DNA of 64,000 bases from Rhodanobacter sp. (lineage in GTDB: Bacteria; Pseudomonadota; Gammaproteobacteria; Xanthomonadales; Rhodanobacteraceae). Positions 17,577 to 25,542 of this stretch are shown here, piece after piece. Made by a program: the position numbers and the translations under genes. The notes beneath the pieces are model-generated. The model saw only the letters and a program-made list of their open reading frames with translations. It searched no databases and was not told the origin of the DNA. The stretch is taken from contig JANJTA010000026.1 in assembly GCA_024711345.1 (NCBI GenBank), forward strand, positions 61,035 to 125,034, written 5' to 3'. Every line of letters starts with the position of its first letter. Position 1 is the first letter of the stretch.

Positions 17577-17613
17577 GGCCGCGCCCGGTACCGCACCTGG
17601 CGCGGCCTTTTTT
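17577..17613 (+). terminator. Intrinsic terminator on the plus strand without an obvious gene
   Basis: Perfect 9-bp stem (ggccgcgcc / ggcgcggcc), 13-nt loop, then six Ts. It has correct intrinsic-terminator form only for plus-strand transcription. The nearest plus-strand gene, trmO, ends 430 bp upstream with an opposite-strand gene between. It may end an unannotated small RNA, or serve the leftward L,D-transpeptidase less efficiently. Confidence 0.65.
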
Positions 17614-17615
17614 GT

Positions 17616-19283
17616 TCAGGGCGCCGGCGCGGCAACCGCCGGCAGCCACGGCGACACGCGCGGGCGCTCCAGCGCGGCGAGCAGCGGTCCATCGCGGCCG
17701 TACACGTCGGGGCGGAAGCCGACCCGGCCGTCTTCGCGCAGGTCCACCGTCCAGTACGCCAGCAGCAGGGTCACCGGCTTGCGCAGCATCACGGTCTGCG
17801 TCTTCAGCGTGTCGATCGCGCCGTCGATGCCGGCACGGTTCCAGTGCTGCGGATCGTCCAGCAGCAGCTCGGCCAGCTCGCGCGGGCGCTCCACCCGGAT
17901 GCAGCCGGAGCTGAAGCTGCGCCGCTCGTTGGCGAACAGCTCCTGGTGCGGGGTGTCGTGCATGTACACCGCGTAGTCGTTCGGGAAGCGGATCACCAGC
18001 CGGCCCAGCGAATTGCCCGGACCGGCGTCCTGGCGCAGCACGATGCCGCGCGGGTTGGCCCAGTCCACGCTGGCAGGCGCCAGCTCGCGGCCCTGGCCGT
18101 CCAGCACGCGGATGCGGTTGGCGGCCAAATAGCCGCGGTTCTTGCGCACCTTCGGCAGAATGTCGTTCTTCAGGATGGTGGGCGGCACCGTCCAGGTCGG
18201 GTTGAGCGTGAGGTAGGTGATCTTCGACTTGAACACCGGCGTGCTGCGATACGGCTTGCCCACCTGCACGCGCGAGCGCCATACCGGCTTGCCGTCCTTG
18301 TAGTAGGCGACCTGGTAGCCGGCGATGTCGACCACCACGAAATCGCCCTGCAGCTGGTGCAGCAGCCAGCGCGCGCGCTCCAGGTTCACGCGCAGCTGCG
18401 CGATGCGCGCCGCGACCGGCACGTTCAGCGCCGCCAGGGTGGCCTTGCCCAGGTGGCCGTCGGGCGCCAGGTACTGTTCGCGCTGGAACTGCTTCAGCGC
18501 GGCTTCCAGCGCCGGGTCGTACAGGTCGTCCGTGCCCTCGCCCACCGCGTAGCCGCCCTGCTGCAGCCGCTGGCGCAGCGCCGGCACGCGCGCGTCGCGG
18601 CTGCCCGGCTTCAGCGTGGGGCCGTCGGCGATCGCCGGCCAGCCGCCCTGCGCCGCCACCTCGCGCAGCTTCGCCAGCGCGCTGCGCAGCTGGCCATACA
18701 GCGGATGCTGCGGCCGCGCCCGCGCGAACAGCTCGCCGACCGCGCCCCGCGCCAGCGCGTCGCGCACGGCCTTCAGCCCCTGCGCCGGATCGAGCTGGCG
18801 CGGATCGTAGTTCCAGTGCGTGTCGAGCGTGGCGGGATCGACCTTGCCGCGATACAGGTGCAGCAGCGCCGCCAGGCAGGCATCGGTAGCCAGCAGGTCC
18901 AGTTGCGCGCGCTGCGCCGGCGTGGCGCGCGGGTCGGCCAGCACGGCGCGGCGGCGCTGCAATTCGGCCAGCGCGTAGTCCTGCGGGTCGAGGCCGTCGC
19001 CGGCCACGTCGCTCAGCGCGGCCAGCAACTGGTCGAGGTCGCCCGCGCGTGTCCATGCCGGCGCGAACCGGTTCTGCTCGTAGAACATCATCGCCACGGC
19101 GCCGGGCGTGGCGAGCATGTCGGCGTCGGCGTGCGCGCCGCGCCACTGCTCGACCCGCTCGCGGATCTGCTCGGCCACCGGGCTCAGCGGCTGCTCCGGC
19201 GCGGGCTGCTGCGCCTGCGCCGCTCCCAGCAGCAAGCCGAGCATGAGGACGCCGTGAACGATGCGGGAAAATCCGGAGGGCAC
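17616..19283 (-). CDS. L,D-transpeptidase (YcbB/LdtD type) with peptidoglycan-binding domain
   Basis: 555 aa. Signal peptide, an N-terminal scaffold region, a peptidoglycan_binding_1 domain (around VPALRQRLQQGGY and FQREQYLAPDGHLG) and a C-terminal YkuD catalytic domain with MHDTP and SSGCIRVE. The cysteine in the last motif is the nucleophile. It forms 3-3 cross-links or attaches proteins in the periplasm. GTG at 19283 chosen because CAGGA lies 7 bp before it and a signal peptide follows directly. Confidence 0.9.
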   Translation of the reverse strand: MPSGFSRIVHGVLMLGLLLGAAQAQQPAPEQPLSPVAEQIRERVEQWRGAHADADMLATPGAVAMMFYEQNRFAPAWTRAGDLDQLLAALSDVAGDGLDPQDYALAELQRRRAVLADPRATPAQRAQLDLLATDACLAALLHLYRGKVDPATLDTHWNYDPRQLDPAQGLKAVRDALARGAVGELFARARPQHPLYGQLRSALAKLREVAAQGGWPAIADGPTLKPGSRDARVPALRQRLQQGGYAVGEGTDDLYDPALEAALKQFQREQYLAPDGHLGKATLAALNVPVAARIAQLRVNLERARWLLHQLQGDFVVVDIAGYQVAYYKDGKPVWRSRVQVGKPYRSTPVFKSKITYLTLNPTWTVPPTILKNDILPKVRKNRGYLAANRIRVLDGQGRELAPASVDWANPRGIVLRQDAGPGNSLGRLVIRFPNDYAVYMHDTPHQELFANERRSFSSGCIRVERPRELAELLLDDPQHWNRAGIDGAIDTLKTQTVMLRKPVTLLLAYWTVDLREDGRVGFRPDVYGRDGPLLAALERPRVSPWLPAVAAPAP

Positions 19284-19444
19284 GACGCGATCCTGCACAA
19301 GGGAGTTCGCCCTCTCATAACACAGCCTGCGGTCGGCGCAAGCGCGACGGATGCGCGCGGGCCGCACGCCCGGCGGGCGCGAACAGGCTCTTAACGGCGG
19401 ACTGCTAGCATCGGCAGCCTCGTGTTCGATCCCCAGCCGTTTCG

Positions 19445-20149
19445 ATGAACCGACTCCCGCGCCACGCCGCCGCCCTGACGCTGCTCCTCGCTGCCGCCGG
19501 CTTCGGCGCAGCCCATGCCGCCACGCCGTCGCTGCAGGACGCCCTGAGCCAGCTCGCCCCGCAGGCCAACCCGAAGGTGATCGCCCTGGCGCTCGCCGCC
19601 ACCGAATGCGCCGCGGCGCAGGGTCAGCCGCCGTCCGATCGGCTGGCGGTGATCGACTACTCGAAGCCCTCGACCGAGCCGCGGCTGTGGGTATTCGACC
19701 TGGCCCGGCGCAAGCTGCTGTACCACGAGCTGGTGGCGCACGGGCGCAACACCGGCGAGAACCTGGCGACGAAATTCTCGAACACGCCGGAGAGCCTGCA
19801 GTCCAGCCTGGGCCTGTTCCGCACGCTGGGCACCTACGCCGGCCGCAACGGCTACTCGCTGCGCATGGAAGGCCTCGAACCGGGCACCAACGACCACGCG
19901 CTGGAGCGCGCGCTGGTGATCCACGGCGCCGCCTACGTCAACCCCGCGCTGGCCCGCCAGCAAGGCCGCATCGGCCGCAGTTACGGCTGCCCGGCGGTGC
20001 GCAGCGCGATCGCGCGGCCGCTGATCGACGCGCTCAAGGGCGGCCAGTACGTGTTCTCCTACTATCCCGACGCCCGCTGGCTCGGCGCGTCGCCGTACCT
20101 CAAGTGCAGCAGCGCTCGGGCCATGACCGCCAGCATCAACGCCCCCTGA
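19445..20149 (+). CDS. Murein L,D-transpeptidase catalytic domain family protein
   Basis: 234 aa with signal peptide (to about residue 25, AHAA). IHGAAYV and GRSYGCPAV hold the histidine and nucleophile cysteine of the YkuD_2-type catalytic domain. A second, shorter L,D-transpeptidase divergent from the large one, with a shared 160-bp promoter region. Confidence 0.87.
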   Translation: MNRLPRHAAALTLLLAAAGFGAAHAATPSLQDALSQLAPQANPKVIALALAATECAAAQGQPPSDRLAVIDYSKPSTEPRLWVFDLARRKLLYHELVAHGRNTGENLATKFSNTPESLQSSLGLFRTLGTYAGRNGYSLRMEGLEPGTNDHALERALVIHGAAYVNPALARQQGRIGRSYGCPAVRSAIARPLIDALKGGQYVFSYYPDARWLGASPYLKCSSARAMTASINAP

Positions 20150-20216
20150 ACCGCCGCCGCCACGCCGCGCCGCAGCCGGGTTACCCTGCCGGCACACGCT
20201 CCGCCGGAGGCATCGC

Positions 20217-21026
20217 ATGAAAACCTTGCCGTGGCTGCTCCCGCTGGCCCTGGTCGCCTGCACGCCGGCGCCGGAATCCGGTGCGCCCGCGCCGGCCGCG
20301 GCCAGTCGCATGGCGGCATCGAGCGCCACCCTGACGCGCTACCACTGGCAGCTGCACGACGCCGTCGACGCCCGCAACCGGCGCCTCGACGCGCTGTTCG
20401 GCCAGACCGACCGACCGCCGCTGCAGCTGGACTTCAGCGCCGACCAGCTCAGCGTGCGCAATGCCTGCAACGCGATCGGCAGCGACTACCGGATCGTCGA
20501 CGGCCACCTCCTTGCCGCCACGCTGCGGCAGACCATGATGGCCTGCAGCGACGCCACCCTCGCGCAGCGCGAAGCCACCATCAAGGCCGTGCTGCAGGGC
20601 AAGCCCGCGCTGATCGTGTCGAGCACCGGCGACACGCCGCTGCTCACCCTGGCCACCGCCAACGGCCAGACCCTCACCTTTGCCGGCCAGCCCACCGCCG
20701 CCACGCGCCATGGCGGCCTCGGCGCCACGGTGTTCCTGGAAGTGGCCGCGCAGACGGTGCCATGCCAAGGCGCCGGCAGCACCTGCCTGCAGGTGCGCGA
20801 ACGCCACTACGACGCGGACGGCCGCAGCGTGGGCGAACCGGGTCCATGGCAGCCGCTGGCGCAGGGCATCGAGGGCTACCGCCACCAAGCCGGCGTGCGC
20901 AACGTGCTGCGCGTGAATCGCTACACGCCGGAACAACCGTCGGCCGACGCGCCGCCCGGCGCGTACGTGCTGGACCAGGTGATCGAGAGCGAGAGCGTCA
21001 AGGCGCCGGACGCGAGGCAGCGCTGA
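20217..21026 (+). CDS. META domain plus DUF4377 lipoprotein
   Basis: 269 aa. Lipobox LVAC gives a modified Cys at residue 15. The first half is a META/HslJ domain (LDFSADQLSVRNACN..., followed by CSDATLAQRE). The second half matches DUF4377, which typically follows META in stress-related envelope proteins (VFLEVAAQTVPC..., CLQVRERHYDADG). Likely periplasmic, anchored in the outer membrane. Confidence 0.87.
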   Translation: MKTLPWLLPLALVACTPAPESGAPAPAAASRMAASSATLTRYHWQLHDAVDARNRRLDALFGQTDRPPLQLDFSADQLSVRNACNAIGSDYRIVDGHLLAATLRQTMMACSDATLAQREATIKAVLQGKPALIVSSTGDTPLLTLATANGQTLTFAGQPTAATRHGGLGATVFLEVAAQTVPCQGAGSTCLQVRERHYDADGRSVGEPGPWQPLAQGIEGYRHQAGVRNVLRVNRYTPEQPSADAPPGAYVLDQVIESESVKAPDARQR

Positions 21027-21032
21027 CCGGCG

Positions 21033-21446
21033 TCAGTGGCACTCGCCGCCGTTGAGTGCGTTGTCGCTGTCGCAGCGCAGGCTGGTGCCGAGCGGCGCCA
21101 GCTGGCCCTGGATCGGACCGGCACAACGAATCTCCGACTCCTTGCCGTCCGCGGTGGTGACGTGCACACCGGCGCTGCGCTGGCCGTTCTCGGTGTAATC
21201 GAACACGGCGTAGTCGGCATCCACGTGGCTGAAGCTGACCTCGCTGCGCTCGACCTGGTAGCGGGAGTAATGCGCATAGCCAAGTTGCCGGGCGCCCGTC
21301 GCCGGATCATCGGGAAACTGCAACTGCACCTGCGCGCCCTTGCCGTAGCGGTACTGCAGGCTCGACGGCAGGCTGCCGCACAGGCTGAGCGTCGTGTGGC
21401 GCGTGGTCCGGCAGCTGAAAAATACGTGGTCTCCGGCGCGCGGCAC
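21033..21446 (-). CDS. Secreted hypothetical protein body, separated from its signal peptide by a frameshift
   Basis: Coding from a GTG at 21446 gives 137 aa with paired cysteines (FFSC...LCGSL, and IRCAGP...LRCDSD), typical of a small secreted protein. No ribosome-binding site precedes that GTG. The obvious signal peptide (MRVIAGFLLLSLVIPRAHA, from ATG 21526) lies just upstream in a different frame. The intact ancestor probably ran from 21526 to 21033. Either a 1-nt indel near 21450-21470 has inactivated it or the base call is wrong. Confidence 0.6.
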   Translation of the reverse strand: MPRAGDHVFFSCRTTRHTTLSLCGSLPSSLQYRYGKGAQVQLQFPDDPATGARQLGYAHYSRYQVERSEVSFSHVDADYAVFDYTENGQRSAGVHVTTADGKESEIRCAGPIQGQLAPLGTSLRCDSDNALNGGECH

Positions 21447-21449
21447 AGC

Positions 21450-21526
21450 GAGCCCGTGGCGGGCGGGACGGCATGGGCGCGCGGGATGACGAGTGACAGG
21501 AGCAGGAAGCCAGCGATAACCCTCAT
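21450..21526 (-). other. Signal-peptide coding start of the preceding protein, out of frame
   Basis: ATG at 21526 begins a clean Sec signal peptide ending RAHA. Its frame continues through non-protein-like sequence, while the real body is read in another frame from 21446. Confidence 0.55.
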
Positions 21527-21563
21527 GGCTTCACCGCCCCGAATGCCGGTGCCGCAAGCTGCC

Positions 21564-21944
21564 TCAGCGCATCGCCCCCAGCAGCCCTACGTGATAGCCG
21601 GCCGCGCGCAGCCTGGCGGTCGCCTTCGCATTCAGCACCAGCAGCACGATCAGGCTGACCAGCGGCACGAACATCAGCACGATCAGGATCACCCGCAGCA
21701 GCATCGAATAGCCCAGCCCCGAGCACAGCCGGAACGTGCCGATCAGCCCCATCAGCACCGCGCCCAGCACCAGCAGCAGGCCGATCGGGCCGAGGAAGGT
21801 CCGCGCCGCGGCGCCGGCGAAATAGGCGAGGATCGAAAAGATGATCAGCTTCTGCGCGCTGGCCACCTGCTCGATGCCGGCGTCGCTCGCCACCGGCGCG
21901 GCCATGGCGGCCTTCGGCGCCTCGTACGGATTGTAGGTGTCCAT
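21564..21944 (-). CDS. Small membrane protein, uncharacterised
   Basis: 126 aa. The start MDTYNPYEAPKA is the cytosolic leader common in Xanthomonadales YIP1-like or DUF-type membrane proteins. Three hydrophobic segments follow (IIFSILAYFAGAAART, IGLLLVLGAVLMGLIG, VILIVLMFVPLVSLIVLLVL). GGGGGAAGAG precedes the ATG. Function unknown. Confidence 0.75.
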   Translation of the reverse strand: MDTYNPYEAPKAAMAAPVASDAGIEQVASAQKLIIFSILAYFAGAAARTFLGPIGLLLVLGAVLMGLIGTFRLCSGLGYSMLLRVILIVLMFVPLVSLIVLLVLNAKATARLRAAGYHVGLLGAMR

Positions 21945-22118
21945 GTGCTCTTCCCCCTGTTGGTCGACTGAAAAAACTCCGGCGGGGAGCGACCGATGCC
22001 GCTGTGCATGGGCAGCCGCCGTCCCGGCCCGCCGGCCGGGGCGGAAAACTTCCGCCACCGCAATGCGTATCCCTATGTCCCCTGCGCCGGCGATTATGCC
22101 CGAGACCGATGCGTCCGC

Positions 22119-23771
22119 TTACGGCGCGCCGGCACGCTCGCGCAACAGCGCCCGCATCTTCAGGTACACGCCGTTGCTCCAGCCGAAGCCGATCACGTTG
22201 GCGGTGTAGCCGGCGCTGATCTTCACGTCGGCGTTGCCGCTGGCCATGTTGTATTTCTCGCGGATGGTGCCATCGTCGGCGAGGCTGCGGTCGATGGTGG
22301 CGGTGAACTCGCGCGCGATGCGGCGCGCGTCGTCATGGAAGCCGTAGGCGTCCAGCCCGGCCACCGCCAGCCAGTTGGTCGGCGCCCAGCCGAACGGCGC
22401 ATCCCACTGCGCGCCGCTGGCGCGGTCGCTGGTCTGCAGGCCGCCCTTGCGCTCGAAGATGCCGAGCTTGCTGCGCAGCGAGGCGGCCTGCGCCGGCGAG
22501 GCCGCGCCGGCCCACAGCGGATAGAAGGTGGCGACGAAGTGATAGTCGGACGGCTTGCCGCGCACGAAGTCGTAGTCCATGTACATGCCCTGGTCGGCGC
22601 GCCACAGGTACTTGTCGATCGCCGCGCGCCGTGCCGCGGCGGCATCGGCCCAGCGTGCGGCATCCGCCGCGTTCCCCAACTGCACGGCGAAGTCGTGCAG
22701 GTCGCGCTCGTAGCGGTACAGCAGGCTGTTCAGGTCGACCGGCGCGTAGTGATGGGTGGAGCCGCTGAACGGGCCCATGCGGAAGCTGGTGTCGAAACCC
22801 GACTCGCGCATCGCGCGGTCGCCCAGGTAGTAGTCGGCGCTCAGCCGATAGCCTTGCGACCAGGCGCCGGCGCAGACCTTCGAGGCCTCGACGTCGCAGC
22901 TGGTGGTCTTCAGCCGCGCGACTTCGGCCGCGTCCGGATGCTCGGCGGACTTGACCAGGTAGCCGGGGTCCTGCGACGGATGCTTGAGCAGCCAGTCGAT
23001 CACGCCGCGCAGGTAGTTGCTGTCGCGCATCTCCAGCACCGGCGCGGCGCCGCCGTAGTCGTAGTAGCGCGCCAGGCCGGTGGCGCCGGCCAGATGTTCC
23101 TTGCGCGTCCAGGTGGAGTAGTCGCGCACGGCGAGCGGATACGCGTGTTCGAGCCATGCATGCGCTTCGGCCTTGCTCTTGAAGCTGTCCGGGTCGTCCA
23201 GCACGGCGCGCATCATCGAGCTCAGGAACGGCGGCTGCGAACGGCTGAGGTAATAGGTGCGGTTGGCGTTGAGCACCGCGCCGTAGTACTGCACCTCGAA
23301 CAGCGCGTTCTCGACCATGTCGCGCGCCAGCGCCTCGCGGTGGTCGGCGACCAGGCCAAGCACGATGAAATAGCTGTCCCAGCCGTACATCTCGTTGAAG
23401 AAGCCGCCCGGCACCACGTACGGATGCGGCAGGTAGAGCAGGCCCTGCCGCGGCAGCGAGGGCGACGCGACGTCGCCAAGCCGGTCGATCGCCCGCGGCA
23501 GCACGTGCACGTCGACGTTGCAGCGCTGCTTTACTGCGGCCAGGTCCGGCGGCGTCGGCAGGTTCGCCGGCAGGTACAGCACCGGCTGCGTGCCCAGCTT
23601 GGGATCGCGCAGCGCCGAGCAGTCGTCCATCGAGCGCGTCAGCGTGGTCCACGCGCGGTCGATGTAGGCCAGGGTCTTCTGCGGGTCCGGCGCCTGTCTG
23701 GCCGGCGCCGCAGTGGCGAAGACGAACGAGGCGAGCAGCAGGAAGATTCGGGACAGCGGTTTCATCGACAT
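22119..23771 (-). CDS. treA: Periplasmic alpha,alpha-trehalase (GH37)
   Basis: 550 aa with signal peptide. Both GH37 signatures are present: PGGFFNEMYGWDSYF and QWDAPFGWAPTNW. The general acid Asp lies in the ESGFDTSFR-like stretch and the general base Glu in EKYN. It hydrolyses trehalose to two glucoses in the periplasm. Full length. Divergent from the endonuclease/phosphatase gene at 23871. Confidence 0.94.
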   Translation of the reverse strand: MSMKPLSRIFLLLASFVFATAAPARQAPDPQKTLAYIDRAWTTLTRSMDDCSALRDPKLGTQPVLYLPANLPTPPDLAAVKQRCNVDVHVLPRAIDRLGDVASPSLPRQGLLYLPHPYVVPGGFFNEMYGWDSYFIVLGLVADHREALARDMVENALFEVQYYGAVLNANRTYYLSRSQPPFLSSMMRAVLDDPDSFKSKAEAHAWLEHAYPLAVRDYSTWTRKEHLAGATGLARYYDYGGAAPVLEMRDSNYLRGVIDWLLKHPSQDPGYLVKSAEHPDAAEVARLKTTSCDVEASKVCAGAWSQGYRLSADYYLGDRAMRESGFDTSFRMGPFSGSTHHYAPVDLNSLLYRYERDLHDFAVQLGNAADAARWADAAAARRAAIDKYLWRADQGMYMDYDFVRGKPSDYHFVATFYPLWAGAASPAQAASLRSKLGIFERKGGLQTSDRASGAQWDAPFGWAPTNWLAVAGLDAYGFHDDARRIAREFTATIDRSLADDGTIREKYNMASGNADVKISAGYTANVIGFGWSNGVYLKMRALLRERAGAP

Positions 23772-23870
23772 GATCTTGCGTCCGGGGAAGGGGCATTGCC
23801 CGCATCATCACGCCGGCGGCACCGTTATGCTAGGGACGTCCCCCGTGCCGATGCGTTCGAAGGAACCGCC

Positions 23871-24722
23871 ATGCGCCTGATTCCGCTGCTGCTTGCCGTG
23901 GCCGTGCTGTCGCTGCCGTTGCCGCCGGTCGCGGCGCAGACGCTGCGCGTGATGAGCTTCAACGTGCGCCTGCCCAGCCCCGACGACGGCGCCAACCGCT
24001 GGGAGCTGCGCCGCGACCTGATGGTGCGCACCATCCGCGAGCAGGCGCCCGACCTGGTCGGCACGCAGGAGCTGTACAAGCTGCAAGGCGACTATCTGGT
24101 CGGCAAGCTCGCGCACTACGCCTGGTTCGGCCGCGGCCGCCGCGGCGACGACGGCGACGAGCACATGGGCGTGTTCTACCGCACCGACCGGCTCAAAGTG
24201 GTGGAGTCCGGCGACTACTGGCTGTCCGACACGCCGGACGTGCCCGGCAGCATCAGCTGGGGCCATCCGTTCCCGCGCATGGTGACCTGGGCGATCTTCG
24301 AGCTGAAGGCCAACGGCCAGCGCTTCTACTACGCCAACACGCACTTCCCCTACCGCGACCAGGACGAGCCGGCACGCACCCGCGCGGCGCAGGAAATCCT
24401 GCATCGCCTCGAAGCCGTGCCGGCGAACCTGCCGATCGTGCTGACCGGCGACTTCAACACCACCCCGGCCAGCCCCGCCCACACGCTGCTCACCGGCCTG
24501 CTGCACGACGCCTGGCTGGACGCCGGCAGCCACAGCGGTCCGGAAGCCACCTTCCACAACTTCACCGGCACGCCGGACCGGCGCATCGACTGGATCCTCT
24601 ACCGCGGCCTGCACGCCGATGCGGTGCGCACCGTCACCACGCAACAGGATGGCCACTACCCGTCCGACCACTTCCCGGTGGTGGCCGAACTGCGCTGGCC
24701 GCAGCACGACAAGGCGCACTGA
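23871..24722 (+). CDS. Secreted endonuclease/exonuclease/phosphatase family protein
   Basis: 283 aa with signal peptide (to AAQT). The EEP fold motifs run in order: MSFNVRL, GTQELYKLQ, TGDFNTTP, RRIDWILY and PSDHFPVVAEL, giving metal-binding Glu and Asp and the final Asp-His pair. Could be a nuclease, a phosphodiesterase or a sphingomyelinase-like enzyme. Sequence alone does not decide. Confidence 0.9.
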   Translation: MRLIPLLLAVAVLSLPLPPVAAQTLRVMSFNVRLPSPDDGANRWELRRDLMVRTIREQAPDLVGTQELYKLQGDYLVGKLAHYAWFGRGRRGDDGDEHMGVFYRTDRLKVVESGDYWLSDTPDVPGSISWGHPFPRMVTWAIFELKANGQRFYYANTHFPYRDQDEPARTRAAQEILHRLEAVPANLPIVLTGDFNTTPASPAHTLLTGLLHDAWLDAGSHSGPEATFHNFTGTPDRRIDWILYRGLHADAVRTVTTQQDGHYPSDHFPVVAELRWPQHDKAH

Positions 24723-24781
24723 GCCACCGCTCCAGTCGGCCGTCGTCACCGCAGCGCGCGGTCACGCCGCACGCGCCATGC

Positions 24782-25198
24782 TCACGCGCCTTCGCGCGTT
24801 TCCCGCAGGCGCAGGATGAACGCAAGCACCGGCACCGCCACACCCGCCAGCGCCCACGGCAACCAGGCGTGCTCGCGCAGCAGCCAGATCGAGGTGCCCA
24901 TCGACAGCACGATCAGCGCCACCGCGCTGAACTTGGCCCGTCGCGGAATCGTGCGCTCGCGCTCCCAGCGCGCAATCGCCGGCCCCAGCCGCGGCCGCGA
25001 CAACAGCCAGCGATGCCAGCGCGGCGACGCGCGCGACCAGCAGGCCGCGGTCAACAGCAGGAACGGCACCGTGGGCAGCACCGGCAGCACCGTGCCGAAC
25101 ACACCCAGCACCAGCGACACCGCGCCAAGCGCGAACAGCAGCCAGCGCACGAGGCGGGCGCGGCGTGGTTCGGGGGCGGCGGGGCGCGGCGTGGACAA
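24782..25198 (-). CDS. DUF454 (YbaN) family membrane protein
   Basis: About 138 aa from the TTG at 25198. LGVFGTVLPVLPTVPFLLLTAACWSR with a later PRLGPAIARWERERTI segment is diagnostic of YbaN/DUF454. Function unknown. The start is uncertain: an ATG at 25291 and a GTG at 25150 are in frame, but GCGCTAGAGT around 25234 looks like a promoter, which disfavours the longest form. Confidence 0.8.
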   Translation of the reverse strand: MSTPRPAAPEPRRARLVRWLLFALGAVSLVLGVFGTVLPVLPTVPFLLLTAACWSRASPRWHRWLLSRPRLGPAIARWERERTIPRRAKFSAVALIVLSMGTSIWLLREHAWLPWALAGVAVPVLAFILRLRETREGA

Positions 25199-25542
25199 GG
25201 AGCGGGCTCGTGAAGAGAGGCTGGCCGACTCTAGCGCATGGCGACGGAACGGATCAGCAGGGCCAAGAGGTCTTGGTCGGCACGCCGTCATGCGGATTAT
25301 TCGAGATTAGTGGCTGCTAGCGATGGCGGACTCAATCGGTGGATGCGACCCACTGAGAGCTTCCGAACGCGATTCCGTCGTTCGGTGATCTGAAAAGGGG
25401 AGGGGGATTCCTAGATCCAGGCTCCGGCGTAGGATTTACTCCTTAAGACTGCACAAGGGATGGACTAGGATGCAATCTGGAGTCTTGGTTGGTCAGACAA
25501 CCAATGCCAGCGGGGCGGGATTGAATGGGATAAGGACAACGC
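25199..25542. other. Intergenic region upstream of the two-gene lower-GC cassette
   Basis: About 340 bp without a gene. GC falls within this stretch from core-like to accessory-like, and the boundary of the acquired segment probably lies near 25300. AAGGACA precedes the ATG at 25543. No repeat or attachment site was recognised. Confidence 0.4.

Noticed and set aside
17560..17600. tRNA-like ggttcaaacc
   Set aside because: The flanking bases cannot form a T-arm or acceptor stem. The hairpin here is a terminator.
21996..23870. Long upstream extension of the endonuclease/phosphatase frame
   Set aside because: It is antisense to trehalase. The true start is at 23871, with a signal peptide right after it.
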